A stretch of 64,000 bases of DNA from Lytechinus pictus (taxonomy: Eukaryota; Echinodermata; Echinoidea; Temnopleuroida; Toxopneustidae), in contig NC_087247.1 in assembly GCF_037042905.1 (NCBI RefSeq), forward strand, positions 43,313,920 through 43,377,919. The letters are read 5' to 3'. A program made the translations under genes and the position numbers. Positions 33,816 through 47,400 of the stretch are shown here, in pieces. Numbering within the stretch: the stretch's first letter is position 1; each line of letters opens with the position of its first letter. Under the pieces are notes generated by a model. The model saw only the letters and a program-made list of their open reading frames with translations, had not been told where the DNA came from and did no database searches.

Positions 33816-34300
33816 ATATGCTTTTCATACTGCACTTTTTTTCCTTAACCCGGGAAATTGGTGGGGCTAAGGGGGGTCTTAGCCCCACCAATTTCCCGGG
33901 GTTAAGCTTAGCCCACTTCGTTTTCACACTACGTTTTAGCAAAGTGGGCTAGCACGGTAAATAGTACGGTACTATCTGGCCCTGCAAAAAAGCAGGGTTA
34001 GCCGGCTTATTGTGGTGCTAGCACCACAATTGCAGTGCTAAGAGAATGCAGTGTGAAAAGGAACAGGGCTAAGGAAAGTGGGGCTAAGTCGAATTGCACG
34101 TTAATCACGCTCTGTATGGTAAAATCATCAATATTCATGAGCTGAGGGATAGTCCGGGGGTTAATGCATTATCCCCGGCTGAGCAGATAGTATGGGGTTA
34201 AGAAAGACAGTGTGAATCGAAAAAAAGATAGTATGGGGTTAAGGATAGTCCAGGGTTAAGGATAGTATGGGGTTGAGGAAATGCAGTGTGAAAAGCATAT
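33816..34300. mobile_element. 485-bp MITE with TGCTTTTCA-type ends and inner hairpin
   Basis: ATATGCTTTTCATACTGCA at the left mirrors TGCAGTGTGAAAAGCATAT at the right. Inside, 33847-33906 folds into a stem of nearly 28 bp (CCCGGGAAATTGGTGGGGCT against its complement) around a short G-rich loop. The right half repeats ATAGTATGGGGTTAAG several times. No clear target duplication was settled. Confidence 0.85.
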
Positions 34301-36798
34301 CATTCACTATCAAAATTTAGAAAGAGGCCATATTTCTTGACATTTCAACAACAAAAAACACAGACAATACAGCATTAACTCTATAAAAGTTGATCTTGTT
34401 TAATATAAATATCTTTTAACATATTTACAAACAGTAAAACAAGAGACATGTTACATTGTACCACTGACAAAGACTTAGCTGATCAGTCAGATAGATAGAA
34501 CAATGGAATGGGAAAGGCACATGTCACCCCCCCCCCAAAAAAAAAAAAGGGGGAGCACGGTAGATTTCATGACTTAATGGAAAGGTAAAGTATGTGAACA
34601 ATCTTGTATTGGGATTTTGTGAAAAGCAAGGTGGCAATAAATTTTCTTAATTTTCCATAAATTGGAAAACACTAAACAAAAGAAGAGATCACAGGATAAC
34701 AAAACATGATACATCAATATCATTATCATATCACCATTCCAGAATTTAGCACCGATGAAAAGCAAAGATACTACAAGGGAAAGATCGGACAGTACATAGA
34801 GCACGCAATGAAATGCTCGGGAAGAGCGGCCTACAACATTGAGTAAGTAACAACTTTTTTTACCTTTGCGTATTACGAGATGGTTGTGTACAAAACATAT
34901 GAGAGAAATGGTGAAAGGGTGAAGGAATAGATGATTTCTACATTTTAAGATTTTTTTAATTTATTTAAAGATTTTTTAAATCTTAAATTAGAGGTTTCTG
35001 GGTAATAAAAGGTGGAATTATCTACATGCGTGGCCCTTGTGCCCTCTCCCAAATTCCTTCTCTCATTTTCCCCATATGTTTTATACACAGCAGCGTGCCG
35101 ATGTTTACTTACTCAACGCTAGTGGGCGTCCTTCCCCACGCGCATTTATCAAGCGTTTCAAAAAATCACCAAAGTGTCTGATCTTCCCCTTGTATCTTTG
35201 AGAAAAGAAATATCATACTGAACTGAAGATTTTTTGTATCCCACTCTCATTAAACACCCCCCCCCCCCCATAAAAAAAAATGAACAGAAATCCCAAAGAC
35301 CCAAACCAAACAATTCAGACTGAATCTAAATTGCATGAATTCACAAATGTGGTTTTGAACACATGCTTTGATACCATTGGTTATGCAGATTACATGTATT
35401 AATTCAACTTCATTCAGGGTGTATAAATTGAGAAAGCATCCTATGATAATTGTGGTTTTTTGCGCTGGGTGCGAAATTCACAATTGCTCCAGGGTTACAG
35501 CATAATAATGAGCCTATCGTTTTGAATTAATAAGCTCACTGTACGTATAAACAATGCTGATGCAGTATTAAACCTTAGTAACAAGCACTAATTTTGCACT
35601 CTGTTATGAAAGCATGCATTAAAGATTAAATATTGGACTCTATCACTCTATCTCAATACACTCACCAAATTCAGCATAAAGTTAAGGCATGGAATCTGCA
35701 TTAAAAAATGATTTCAGACCACAAATTTAAACAAAAAATCAATGTGACTTTTAGCCATTAATTTTACTAAGTACTGCAAACATCTGATTTGGTCCATCTT
35801 TACATTTTTGTGGATGTCTGAAAAAAAAAAATTCCATGATGAGTGTTTTGGGGCATTTTTTCATTGCTATTCTCAAATTTTTTACTAGTACTGAACAATT
35901 TCACATCATGTGTATGATATAGGTGTATTGGGAGTCATACTTGTTCCTTCTTTCTTTTGCAAATTTCTCTTTAGAGATTAAAATAGATTCTCACCTGACT
36001 AAACATCGAACTCAATATTCATATTCATCCATGTTCTGGGATATTATACAGCTGAATGAGTCATTATCAAAGTCAAGACTTAAATTCATAGCATATATTT
36101 GCACAGTACAGTACCTTATCATACCAAGGCAAAGGCTACATGCATGTGCACACATTCACACAGATAATGACTACTGGCACATGCTACGTAAGCAGGAATC
36201 TCATGAACAAAATCCTCATTTTCAAGAAACCATGTCTGAAAAAGGATCATGATAGTGTGACCATATCTTCAGCCTGAAAACAGGACCCCCTGCACCCCCT
36301 CCACATGCATCAAAAAAATATATATCGTTTTCAACAAGTGATATAAATGAACAATCTATAATGTTTTGTACAAGGCACTACTGGCACATACTAGTAGATG
36401 TATGTTCATGCCAAACATGTAACTTAACCATACAATATCAACTGCACAGGGCTTCTCATTATTTCACATAGGGGTTACACCCTTCAAGATATATACAAAA
36501 AGTCACTATGACATAAATGCTAGAAATAGCAATTCATGTAGGCAATTCTCTCTGGTTTCAACACTAGATGGGGTACTTGCTGAAACCGTAAAAAGACAGG
36601 AAATTCAACAAATGTTTCATAATAGCATATTTGCAATAAGTTTTAAGCTCCTGAAACCATTCAATCTGATTGAAAGATGGTAGGCTTGTTAAAGGAACTG
36701 GGTGTTAATTATGGCAAATCTTTATGAACCTGGACCCACTTCCTAAATGCCGTTTTTCTATCAGAAATAAAATGCATGGCAACAACCAATTTCCAGTA
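34301..36798. other. Intergenic, no gene recognised
   Basis: AT-rich with C-runs near 34526-34536 and 35261-35271. Short ORFs lack similarity on both strands. Confidence 0.55.
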
Positions 36799-37407
36799 TT
36801 AAAGGTCAAGTCCATCCCAGAAGAATGTTGATTTGAATAAATAGAGAAAAATCAAACTAGCATAATGCTGAAAATTTGATCAAAATCGGATGTAAAATAA
36901 GAAAGTTATGGCATTTTAAAGTTTCGCTTATTTTTCATAAAACAGTTTTATGCACAACTTATTTACATGAAAATGAGGGGGTCGATGATGTCACTCACTA
37001 TTTCTTTTGTTTTTTATTGTCTGAATTATACAATTTTTTATTTTTTTACAGATTTGACAACAAGAGCCAACTTGACTGACCCATGTAGTATTAAATTAAT
37101 GTTAATTCCACATGTTCAGGGAGGAATTAATCGTTGTTTCACTTGACAATGAGGTGAACATTAGAATATTCAGTATTTCATATAATAAAATAAAAAAGAA
37201 ATAGTGAGTGGATGATGTCATCAGTCTCCTCATTTGCATACCAGCCAGGATGTGCATATAACTGTTTTGTGAAATGAAGCGAAACTTTAAAATATCATAA
37301 CTTTCTTATTTTACATCCGATTTTGACAAAATTTTCAGTGCTATGCTCGTTGGATTTTTCTCTTGTTATTCAAATTGACTTTTTGTTAGGGTGGACTTGT
37401 CCTTTAA
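36799..37407. mobile_element. Foldback MITE, TTAA-ended family, copy C
   Basis: TTAAAGGTCAAGTCCATCCC at the left mirrors GGTGGACTTGTCCTTTAA at the right. The subterminal arms pair for well over 100 bp, with GTAAAATAAGAAAGTTATG against CATAACTTTCTTATTTTAC. The centre is non-coding. Confidence 0.9.
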
Positions 37408-37717
37408 AGAACAATTCAAAACAGATGCATAATTAGATGACTGCATATCATAAATGTTTCTAAATAGCACTTCACTTTGAACCAAGAATTTGAGCCAAAG
37501 GTAATTTATCAACCAATGAAAAGGGTATTAAATGCATTTCATAGTTCATACAGAATTCATTTGTTCGATTCCAATATGAAAATATAGGCAAGTCCTGTCA
37601 AAATGATCACACAATACAAATAAGAAGCCTATTTAAACTTAATTGAAAGAATAAAATTTCTTGGTTATCTCAAGAGGTCTACATCATTTCTCACTGAGAT
37701 ATGATTCAGGGAACTTA

Positions 37718-37890
37718 TGCCTTGGTCACATTTCTCCTACGGCGGCCATACGGGAAGTCAAGAACAGTAATTTTTAACATTTTTTGTACCAGCTACATAT
37801 GCATGGTTTAAAAAAAGATGAATAAGATGAATAAAACTGCTGTTTTCGAATTGCCATACAGCCGCTGAAGGGGAAGTGTGACTGAGGTAT
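37718..37890. mobile_element. Palindromic MITE with TA duplication, diverged copy 2
   Basis: Same plan as 21134-21299: TGCCTTGGTCACATTT and CTACGGCGGCCATACGG on the left, and the weaker complement ending GTGTGACTGAGGTAT on the right, flanked by TA. The shared loop motif TTTGTACCAGCTACAT confirms the family. The arms have diverged, so it is older. Confidence 0.85.
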
Positions 37891-38474
37891 TAGGCACTGT
37901 GTTTCACAAAACAAATAGTGACTTTCACTGCCAACTTTACTCTGAGCAAATCAGATGCAAGGATTTGGGAAACTTATAACCACATCAATTTTCACTGATT
38001 ATTTTTTTGTTCATGAAATGCTCCAAGGTCTTTTGTCTTTTGTATATATAGATCTCATCAAATCAACAGTGAGAGCATGAATCTCTGCTCCTCTATTCTA
38101 TTTTGCCAAATTTCAGTAAAGTTGTGAAGATCAAATTTACAAAGCTCTTCGGAAATGATTGCACAAGAGTGAAGTTTTTTTCTCTGCTTCTGTCTGCACT
38201 TCTCCTTAAATAATGTAAGATCTGAAGAGCCAATGGGCAAAGTTTGTTGCAAATCATACATTTTTTTTCCAGTATGGTTAATGATTTGTTTAGCTATAAA
38301 GCTTTTTAAAACTATAAATGGTAAATAAGTGACTGGATGGCTGGTGTTTTATGTCATCCAAGAGATCATTTGCATTCATTGTCTTACCAAAAGGCACAAG
38401 CCCATCAACTTCATTCTGAGCCATGGTCACAACATAAGGCTACACTGATAGCTATCCTATTATTGTCTGCCTTT
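37891..38474 (-). other. NSMCE3: NSMCE3 3' UTR region
   Basis: Downstream of the minus-strand stop codon at 38475. No AATAAA was identified with confidence on the minus strand near the stop, so the transcript end is not placed. Confidence 0.4.
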
Positions 38475-41400
38475 CTAGTCATCATCCATGTCTTCATCAT
38501 CCTCCTCGTTGTCCTCTCCATTCTCGGCTGCTTCGTCTGGATTGATACCCTTGGCGATGAGGACCTCTCTGTACTGTGTCTTCCAAATGCTGGGGTTCTG
38601 TTCACCCATGATCTGATTACATGAATAGATCAATAAATCACTACTTACAATTGTACATCTAAGAATAAAACGACAGGAATCAATTGTGTGAAAAGGTGGG
38701 AGGGGTTTGGTATCCTCTTGAATGTGAAAATACAGGTGGACTAGCTTGTTAAAACTTTCAAGTTTTTAAGCAACTGCAAAGCGTATCTCAGCCACTGAGG
38801 GGTCTTGTTAAAACTTTCAAGTTTTTAAGCAACTGCAAAGCGTATCTCAGCCACTGAGGGGTCTGGGTTTGGGGTCGACTAGTTAACCTGACATAGTAGG
38901 TGGTTTCAGACCGCCTCGAAGTTCGCCAGTTCCAGGTATTCTCTGATCGGGAAATTTACCCCGATCAGAAAATACCAGGTATTTTGGCGGTGTGAAAGCA
39001 AACTACGCATGATATCCCCGAAAGAAAATACCCGATAAATAGTAGGTACTTGGCGAAATTACGAGAACTTTCGCGGGGATTTTTCCAAGGTCGTGGGTAT
39101 TTTGGCGGTCTGAAAGCAAATTACGGGAACTTTTAGCCCAGCGTGTCGTTGGGTGCGGCGCCGTGCATGGGTTGCTGCTGGGCTAGTGATTTTGAATTTC
39201 GCGCCTTGCTGCTTATCAGACCATACTGCGCATGCTCGTAACTTCAGGAACTTATCCCGAAGGGTATGTTTCAGGGCGGTGTGAATGCAGGAATAATTAA
39301 TGGGTATTTTTCAGCCTAAAAAAGTTCTCGTAATTTAACGGGGATTCTTGTGATCGAGGCGGTTTGAAACCACCTACTGACATATCACTTAATAATCAGA
39401 GTATGATTCCAAAACAAAAGCAGACATAAAGAGAAAAAGAGAGGACAAAAAGGAGAGGGGGGGGGGGGTTATTGAGAAGGCGGCATACTGGATGAAAATT
39501 TGAAAGCTGGCGAGGTGTTGAGAAAGTGATTGATGAACGAGATGAAAATAAAGAGTGAAAACTCGTGAAAGACTGGGATAGGAAGTGAGCAACAGAGGAG
39601 GAAATCGAAAAGAAAAGCGGAAATACAGAGAGGTAAGAGAATAAGTCAGTGGGAGGGAGAGTAAAAGAGAGAGATAAACAGAAAGAAAGGAACAAAAAGG
39701 ACGAGGTAAGTAACAATGAAGTTAAAAGTTAAAAGAAATAAAGTAGGATAAAAAAGAAACATAGTAGCACAGAAAAGAAAATGTTGAAGGGAGTAAGAAG
39801 TAAAGAGGCAACAAATATGTAAGTAAATAAGACACCATGCTAGTTCAGCAGAAAGTTGTACAAACTAAGGCAAATTTTCAGAAATTACACCTGTAATCAT
39901 CATATTGATGAAGACTGAAGGGAAGAGGCATACATTTGAGGTTTCTTTACCTTAAAACCCCTCAACATGTGGTTTAGCTTACATCAAATGTGGTTAGAAA
40001 CAGTCATTCTGCTAACCACAATTTATTCTATACCAGAAGAGATACATATAAAGGGGTACTCAAGGCTGAAAAAAAAAATGATTTAAACAGATAAAGAAAA
40101 ATCAGAGAAAAAATTACTAAAAAATTTAAACAAAATCAGACAAGGAATAACAGAGTTATGGGCCTTTATTTAATATTTCCATAATTCCAGTGAAATAGTT
40201 CTAGGCATGTCTACATGAATATTCAATGAGCAAAACTGATCATGTCATATCCCCACTTGTTCTTTTGTATTTTATTATATGAAATTAGTTTCATTCACAT
40301 TTTTTTTCTTCAAGAATAAGAAAAATGGATTGACAACTGATTTAGTGCATTAGATATTCATTGCTGCAACTTATTTCATTACAAGGGAGACATATTGTTC
40401 ACACATGTATGAAAAAATGAAGCAATCATGATTCCATGTAATAATATGTGGATGTGACATAGTCAGCCCACCGAATGAAAATTCATGACGACGTGCATAT
40501 ATAACTGTTTTCACAATATATTGCTAAACTTCAAAATTCAATAACTTTGCTATTTGTTATAGGATTTTGATGAAAATTTCAGCATTTTGCTCTGTGAATT
40601 TTACTCTTTTTATGTAGATATAAATATTTCCAGCCCGGAGTACCCCTTTAAAGGAAAATCTTATATAAATTTTGTCAGGTAGGGTTTTTTCTCTCTCTCT
40701 CTCTCTTTTTTTCAAGAACATTCTGTAAAAAGAAGTACTGTGAAAATATATGTAATATGACTTACACTTTTTAATAGAGTATATCTTTCTATAGTTTGGA
40801 AATCAAAATGAAAAAAAATAAAATAAAATGACCACACACTACACAGATTGTGACTGTACATAAGCATGAGTGGGCAGAAGGAAAAGAGGCTGGTCATCTT
40901 TAATCTGTTTTAAAGGTTACAATTTTCATATTTGGATAATGCCCAAAACCTCCTGCAGCCTGTTGCATAAATCTTTTTACCTGAGAAAACTCAGGTAAAA
41001 ACTGAAAACTAAGGTTAGTCTGATTTCTGCCATTGACTTTAACACAGGGCAAAAACTCAGGTAAAAAATACCTGAGTTTTCTCAGGTAATAAGTTTTATG
41101 CAACAGGCCCCAGCTCTCTTTTACTAAAGTGTCTGTATGAAGAGAGACTAAATATTTAGATCAAAGTCCAATAAAGCCATATGAGGATCAAAAGGTCATA
41201 TACCCCGGTATATCTAGGCCACACCAAAGTCGCCAACCCCTTTCCTTTGTTCCTTGGTCAGTTTCCTCTACTTTGTATGTTATTCCATGTAGGAGATAAT
41301 ATATCCTATAGTTTATATCTTTGATATAAGAATAGTTAAATGAAAAGTCCACCCCAACAAATAGTTCTTTTGAATAAAAAGAGAAAAATCCAACAAGCAT

Positions 41401-44400
41401 AACACTGAAAATTTCATGAAAATCGGATGTAAAATAAGAAAGTTATGACATTTTAAAGTTTTGCTTAATTTCACAAAACAGTAATATGCATGTCATCCTG
41501 GTCTGTAAGCAAATGAGGGGACCAATGACATTACCCATTCACTATTCTTTTGTATTTTATCATATGAAATATTCTAATTTTTCCCTCATTGTCATGTGAA
41601 AGAAAGTTATATTCCTTTCTGAACATGTGGAACTACAATCTTTAAAACATTTTATGGTTTAGTCAAATTGGTTCACATTGTCAAATTTGTAAAAATTCAA
41701 ATATTGTATATTTCAAACAATTAAAAAAACAAAAAAATAGAGAGGGACATCATCGACTCTCTCATTTGCATGTCACTGACTTGGTCATATAACTATTTTG
41801 TGAATTATAAGCGAAACTTTAAAATGTCACAACTTTCTCATTTTATATCTGATTTTAATGAAATTATCAGCATTATACTTGTTGGATTTTTCTCTATTGA
41901 TTCAAATCAACATTTCATGGGGTGGACTTGACCTTTAAAATTCGTGTATTATTCATTAAACTACTTATGTAAACAGTAGTGGGTGATCAGGCCTAAAATA
42001 AATATATCAATCTTAAAAGGTGACATATTTCTTTAATATACAAACCAATATTTTAGCACAGATATTCTTAAAATTCTCCCTATTCAGGATAAGTCATCAT
42101 TTTATAATTTTGGTACTATATGCTGCAATGCAGATGCCAAAGTGAAATTTTAATGAGTTTGGACTTTGCAAAATTCGCAAGCACTAGAGACATAATTAAA
42201 ATTGATTTATTCCCTGACAGATCACAATAGTCTTATTTTAGGATGATATCATTTTTCCCTGATTTATTGCCATGTCTTGTTACCAATAAAAAAACATGCC
42301 TTGCATGTCTTCTCTCAAACACCAATGCATTGGTAAAAAGTTCAGACAAATGTGTAAATTGATCATTACTAATATCAACTGATGAAAAGTTTTTATTGTT
42401 CAATTACATTTTCAAAGACAATGATTAATACAGGCATATTAATACATAACTTGTAGCTGACCACTTGGCCGTTTAATTCTTGGAAATTAACGCAGACCAG
42501 ATGAAAATCATATCTTGCAATAGGGAATATGTGACTGAAAATCAACTGAATTTGAGGTAGGGAAACTAATATTTTAATAATCAAAGATGACTAGCTTACC
42601 TGAGCTACAAGGTTAAGTATTTGTTCTTTATCCATCTCCTTCTCAGCTCTCAGACCCCACTTGAACTCAGATTCTACAGGATCAGTATTTGGGATCTTCT
42701 GACAATCCAAGTACCTAAAAAACAAATGCTTTATCAATAATTAATTGAATAACAATACTGTCCACAATATAACACTTTTTGTCAATTGTATAGTTTGGTT
42801 TGGATTATGTAGTATCACGGGTCCCAAGCAAAGAACAATGGGGGATGAAACGGTACTTATCACTTATTTTTTCTCAATAGCATGAAGGAAAAATTAAGAA
42901 TATTCACACAACGAAAATATAACCCTATTGAATCAATCCTCACGGAATGCATGACAGTGCTTTTTCTGGATCATCTAATATGCGACTCTGTTGTTCTCAT
43001 CATTTGCAAACTGAAAGGTATTCCAGTCTTAACAAGTAAACTAAACCACTGAAAAATTCTTCAAACTCAAAAGAGTTTTTTTAAGTGACAAGTGTTATGG
43101 TAAGTTTTGCAATGTTTTGGTGAAACACATCTATGCAGTGAGTGAGCTTGTTAAGAAAAAAAATTCTTTTTTTCTTTCTTAAGTGTGCCCAAAAATATTT
43201 CCCTTATAATAAACAAGGTGTAGCAAAAATGATCCACATTAGCACTGAGTCAATCAATCCTGTTTCCATATTGACAAGAGGACCATTTGAAAAAAAAAAT
43301 GTTTCTCATAATCAAATAACAAAGAGGGGCGCTAACAACCTCAGGTTTAATCATTTCCTATTTCTGACATGCATGTGCAACCATTTCACAGAAATAATAT
43401 CATTATTTTTAATGTCATGAGTCATGACTCTGTTATTTTTCTCTTTAACTCTGATAAAATTGAAGTGTTTTGTTTAAACATATAAAGATTCCCCACTTTC
43501 CCCAATATCCTTTTGTATTCCCCTTTGCATGACATATGAGATGTAAAGTTATGTAACATTAAAACAATAAAGATTCCCTTCCGGTTTCACTTTCAAAAGA
43601 GATGTACAGTTCCTTGTGTTCATGACAGTTGAAAAAAACTGGAATTGCCCTATCATTCAATGATATGATTACCGGTATGCTACAACATTGACCATAGCAA
43701 ATAGAGCATGTTTACAGATAGCATGATGAAACCAAAACCAATTAAATTCTAATGCGAAGAGATGAAGAATGATGATAATTAATAAACTGAAGTGCCCTGT
43801 AAGGATTATAGAAGCTTTTACTTGATGAGTTTTGAAAAGGTTAAAACAAATGGAGGGCTCTCATAAACCACATGACAATGGGGAATAGGTGATCTCATTT
43901 TCCCATGAACTGCTTAATACGTCATTGCAATTAATAATTCAATCACCCCTTTATTCCCCAGTGGCATATTCACAAATCAATTCACAGACTTCAATTGTAT
44001 ACTTTCAGATTATTACGATAATACAACAATGAGATAAAAAATGCTTCAACTTGAAAATGAACACTGCAGATAATGTGCATATAACTTTGTGCAGCAACTG
44101 TTGCTGCTATTAATAAAAATACTATTTTTTCATGAATTCTTATTCATATAAAATCAAAAGAACAAATTTCTTTATGTGGCAAATTAGTAACTGATAATTG
44201 ATGTGCAAACAAGAGATGACATGAGGAATAATAGATTAATCTTGTGTTTGTGAACGGGCCTCATGTTAAATCATTGGCATTTCCCTAGGATTAAGATGAT
44301 ACATGTAAATCTGAGCAATAATCTTTATTCTGTATTTTTGTACTTCTTTGGACAGAAGATAACAGGTCAGATTTTACAGTAATTCCTGAATAATTCTCAG

Positions 44401-47400
44401 CAATCTTTCCTTTAACATGGGGAAATGTACTACATGTATGAACTGAAAACACATAGGTAATGCTACTGTGATAACCACAGACTTTCAAAACCATTTTCCT
44501 TTCTCTAGAAAAGAGGGCACATGACAAGGTTTAAATTTTTCATTTAAAATATTATTAACTGAAATCTAAACTTTTAAGAACAGCAAGACACTGCACTATG
44601 CAATAACACATTTTATGGTTGATTTGAAGAGCCTCTTTCATGGGTTAAATAATCTGCATGTGACAGGAGACGAGATGAAAGTAATTACTGAAAGGAAATG
44701 GTCATGGGCTTTTCTCCCCTTCATATTTCATCTCTGATTCTTTGCCATCATGACAGGGTGACTTCCCCCTTTCCTGCTTTGATGTACAAATAAGAGTAAA
44801 GTAGAGTAATGGTTTAGTGAAAATTAATTCGCAGCCAAAGGCTGAATTGCAGAATATTTTACAAAACAAGTACAAGAATATATAATCAATTGCATGATGA
44901 CACAGTGCTTATTAAAGAAATTGAAATATTTAAAAAGAAACTTGCCTAAATAGATGGATACAGGATTTTTTATCCATGCATAATCAAAATTAATATAAAC
45001 GGTATAACCTGTATACAATGAGAATATTCATAACAAATACATTCGTCAAATTTATCATGATCAAATTATTTTCAACAGGACACTGATACTGCGTTAATTG
45101 ACATCTTATAAATCATACCCTCTTCATGAATCTAATGGAGCTGCTATTTTCCTTGTTTGTTACAATATTAGAGGGGAAGTTCATCTTGACAACTAGTTAA
45201 TTTTTAATAATAAAAGAAAAACAAATGAGAGAAAAACACTTGAGGGTTTGATGAAAGTTCAGAATGGAGAAATTAATTTTCAAAGTATTGATTTGTAATG
45301 TCACATGCATTCAGCTGCTCATTACATGCATGTCATGTAATATTATATAGATTTTATAAATCCTACATTCAGGTAATAAAGCCACCTCCATATAGGATTT
45401 ACCTGGACATGGACACTGCTTCTCAGAATTTATGGTTTCCATTGACATTTCCTGCAGAAAGGGCTTTAGGCATCTTCTTTATTACGATTCACATAAAGCA
45501 TCATTACTTTAATACTGGCTGCTTCCGATGAATGCTTAACTGTAACCTAGCTAGAAGGCTCAAGCCTCGGATGGGGGTCTACGGGACTGACTACAAGGGT
45601 AAAATACGGGGTCTTGGGAACTAAATATATACTGGGCAGTGTGAAAAACAGGGTCTACGAAACAGGATCGTGGTACTGTAATTACAGTGCACGCTATTGC
45701 TTAGTCTAGTTCTAGACGATTTTAACTGAATTCTATTCTCCGTCATATCGTACTATCCCATGCATACACCCAAGCTGAGTTCGAACCTGTCCGCCCGACA
45801 GACAGGACAGGTTCTCGGATTTGCACTCTGGCACTGCAATCTTGAAAGCAAAACAATTTATTCATCATAAATAATTGTTAGGATATATATTTGTGCTAAG
45901 ATTTGTTTCAAGACCAACTTGTTGATTGAATTCTAATTAGAGTCTGATCTGACAGACAAGCTTTAACCATACAGTCTTCTGTATTCACCTACAAACTATC
46001 ATGTTAAAGTCTATCTAAAGCTTCGGTAAAGAGTCAATAATGTGAATCATACTTGAACTGTAATAATTACTGAAAATTAGTACTACTTTGTAACTTTTGA
46101 AAAAACACTTTATAAAAAGTAATTATCATTATTATTTAATTGGCAGTTCTGCTGAGAGGCTGGTGCGGAATCTTAAACATGCAATTCGCATAAAATCAGT
46201 TTGCACATACATGTATTGTTAGTTGGCAACCATTTACATAGGACAAGATAATGAACTAGTACATGCTATCTTCAATATCATTGATATAAGGTTTAATTTT
46301 AAATTTCAATATTGTGAGGAAGCTGGTACAAGAATGACAAGCGTTTGTCATACTTTGAGATACAGTTGGGACAACATAACCGGAATCTGATCACATCCGA
46401 TGAATTCCTGTGTTCTGACTTGGGAGTCTCAGGTCTGATTCTTAAGATGAGGCTAGTTTCAATTCTGTAAGGATTCCCTAATGACAGAAGTCTTACAAAA
46501 CAAGTTTGTTTCAATGCTCATGAGCTAAAAAAAAGAGGAGATAATACTTCTATTTTAAGGAAGAAAACTTCCAACAGCAAATAAGAGAAATGATCATGTT
46601 TGAAAGATCATCATTTCAATCTCTCATAAACAAGGAAAAACTTTTTTGGTGAAAAAGAATATGGTAAAAACAATTATGAATTTTCGAGTTCTTTTCATGT
46701 TATTCATGTAGAATGATCATTGCAAAACTGATCCACTTTACAACGATTGCTTTTCATGAGACCCGACGACTGAAATATACAAAACAAAAAAGGATCAAAT
46801 GTTGGATGTGAGTATTAGCATATAGTCCCATACATACACCTCTGGGTACAGTGTATGTGAGTCACAGTAAAGGAAATGATCTCGTATCACATTGGTGATT
46901 CAAAAAATCTCTACACTGATTCTTACTGTGCATCAACATTTCTCAATCAGTTTGAAAAAAAAATCTCTTCCACAATTCCATTTCATCACCCAAAAATCAT
47001 CTGTATCTCTGAAGAGTTTTACATTGAAAATTTCTAATTTGATTTCACAAGTAATTTTAAGCTAGTGCTGATTGGTCCTCTTTTCAAAGAATTGATTTGA
47101 ACAACTCCAGCATATATACAGCATGCAGCATGATGAGTACGGGTATATATATCACTCATTCTAATCCATATCTGCTGGAAGCACTGCTTTTCTTCTCTCA
47201 AATTTTCTTCGTGATATTTACTCTTCTCTTCCCAGACCTTTTTAACCTTTGCAACTGTAAGAGTAAGAGAAAAAACCAAGAAAGCCTTTTCCTTTCAATT
47301 CCTTGTTTCCATTAAATCAACTCCTCAGTACTATTTTTTTGACCTCCGATCTCTTCCTCTTCACTTCACCACCCTACTGGCCAGGAAACCTTTTCATCTA

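Noticed and set aside
38411..38605. 64-codon minus-strand ORF over the last NSMCE3 exon
   Set aside because: It is the wrong frame; the real frame ends IWKTQYREVL with an acidic tail and fits splice phase.
39396..39716. 106-codon minus-strand Ser/Phe/Leu-rich ORF
   Set aside because: Product of a purine-rich tract read on the complementary strand.
45778..45816. tRNA B-box-like GGTTCGAACTC on the minus strand
   Set aside because: No cloverleaf with an A box at the right distance; it is part of a small palindrome.
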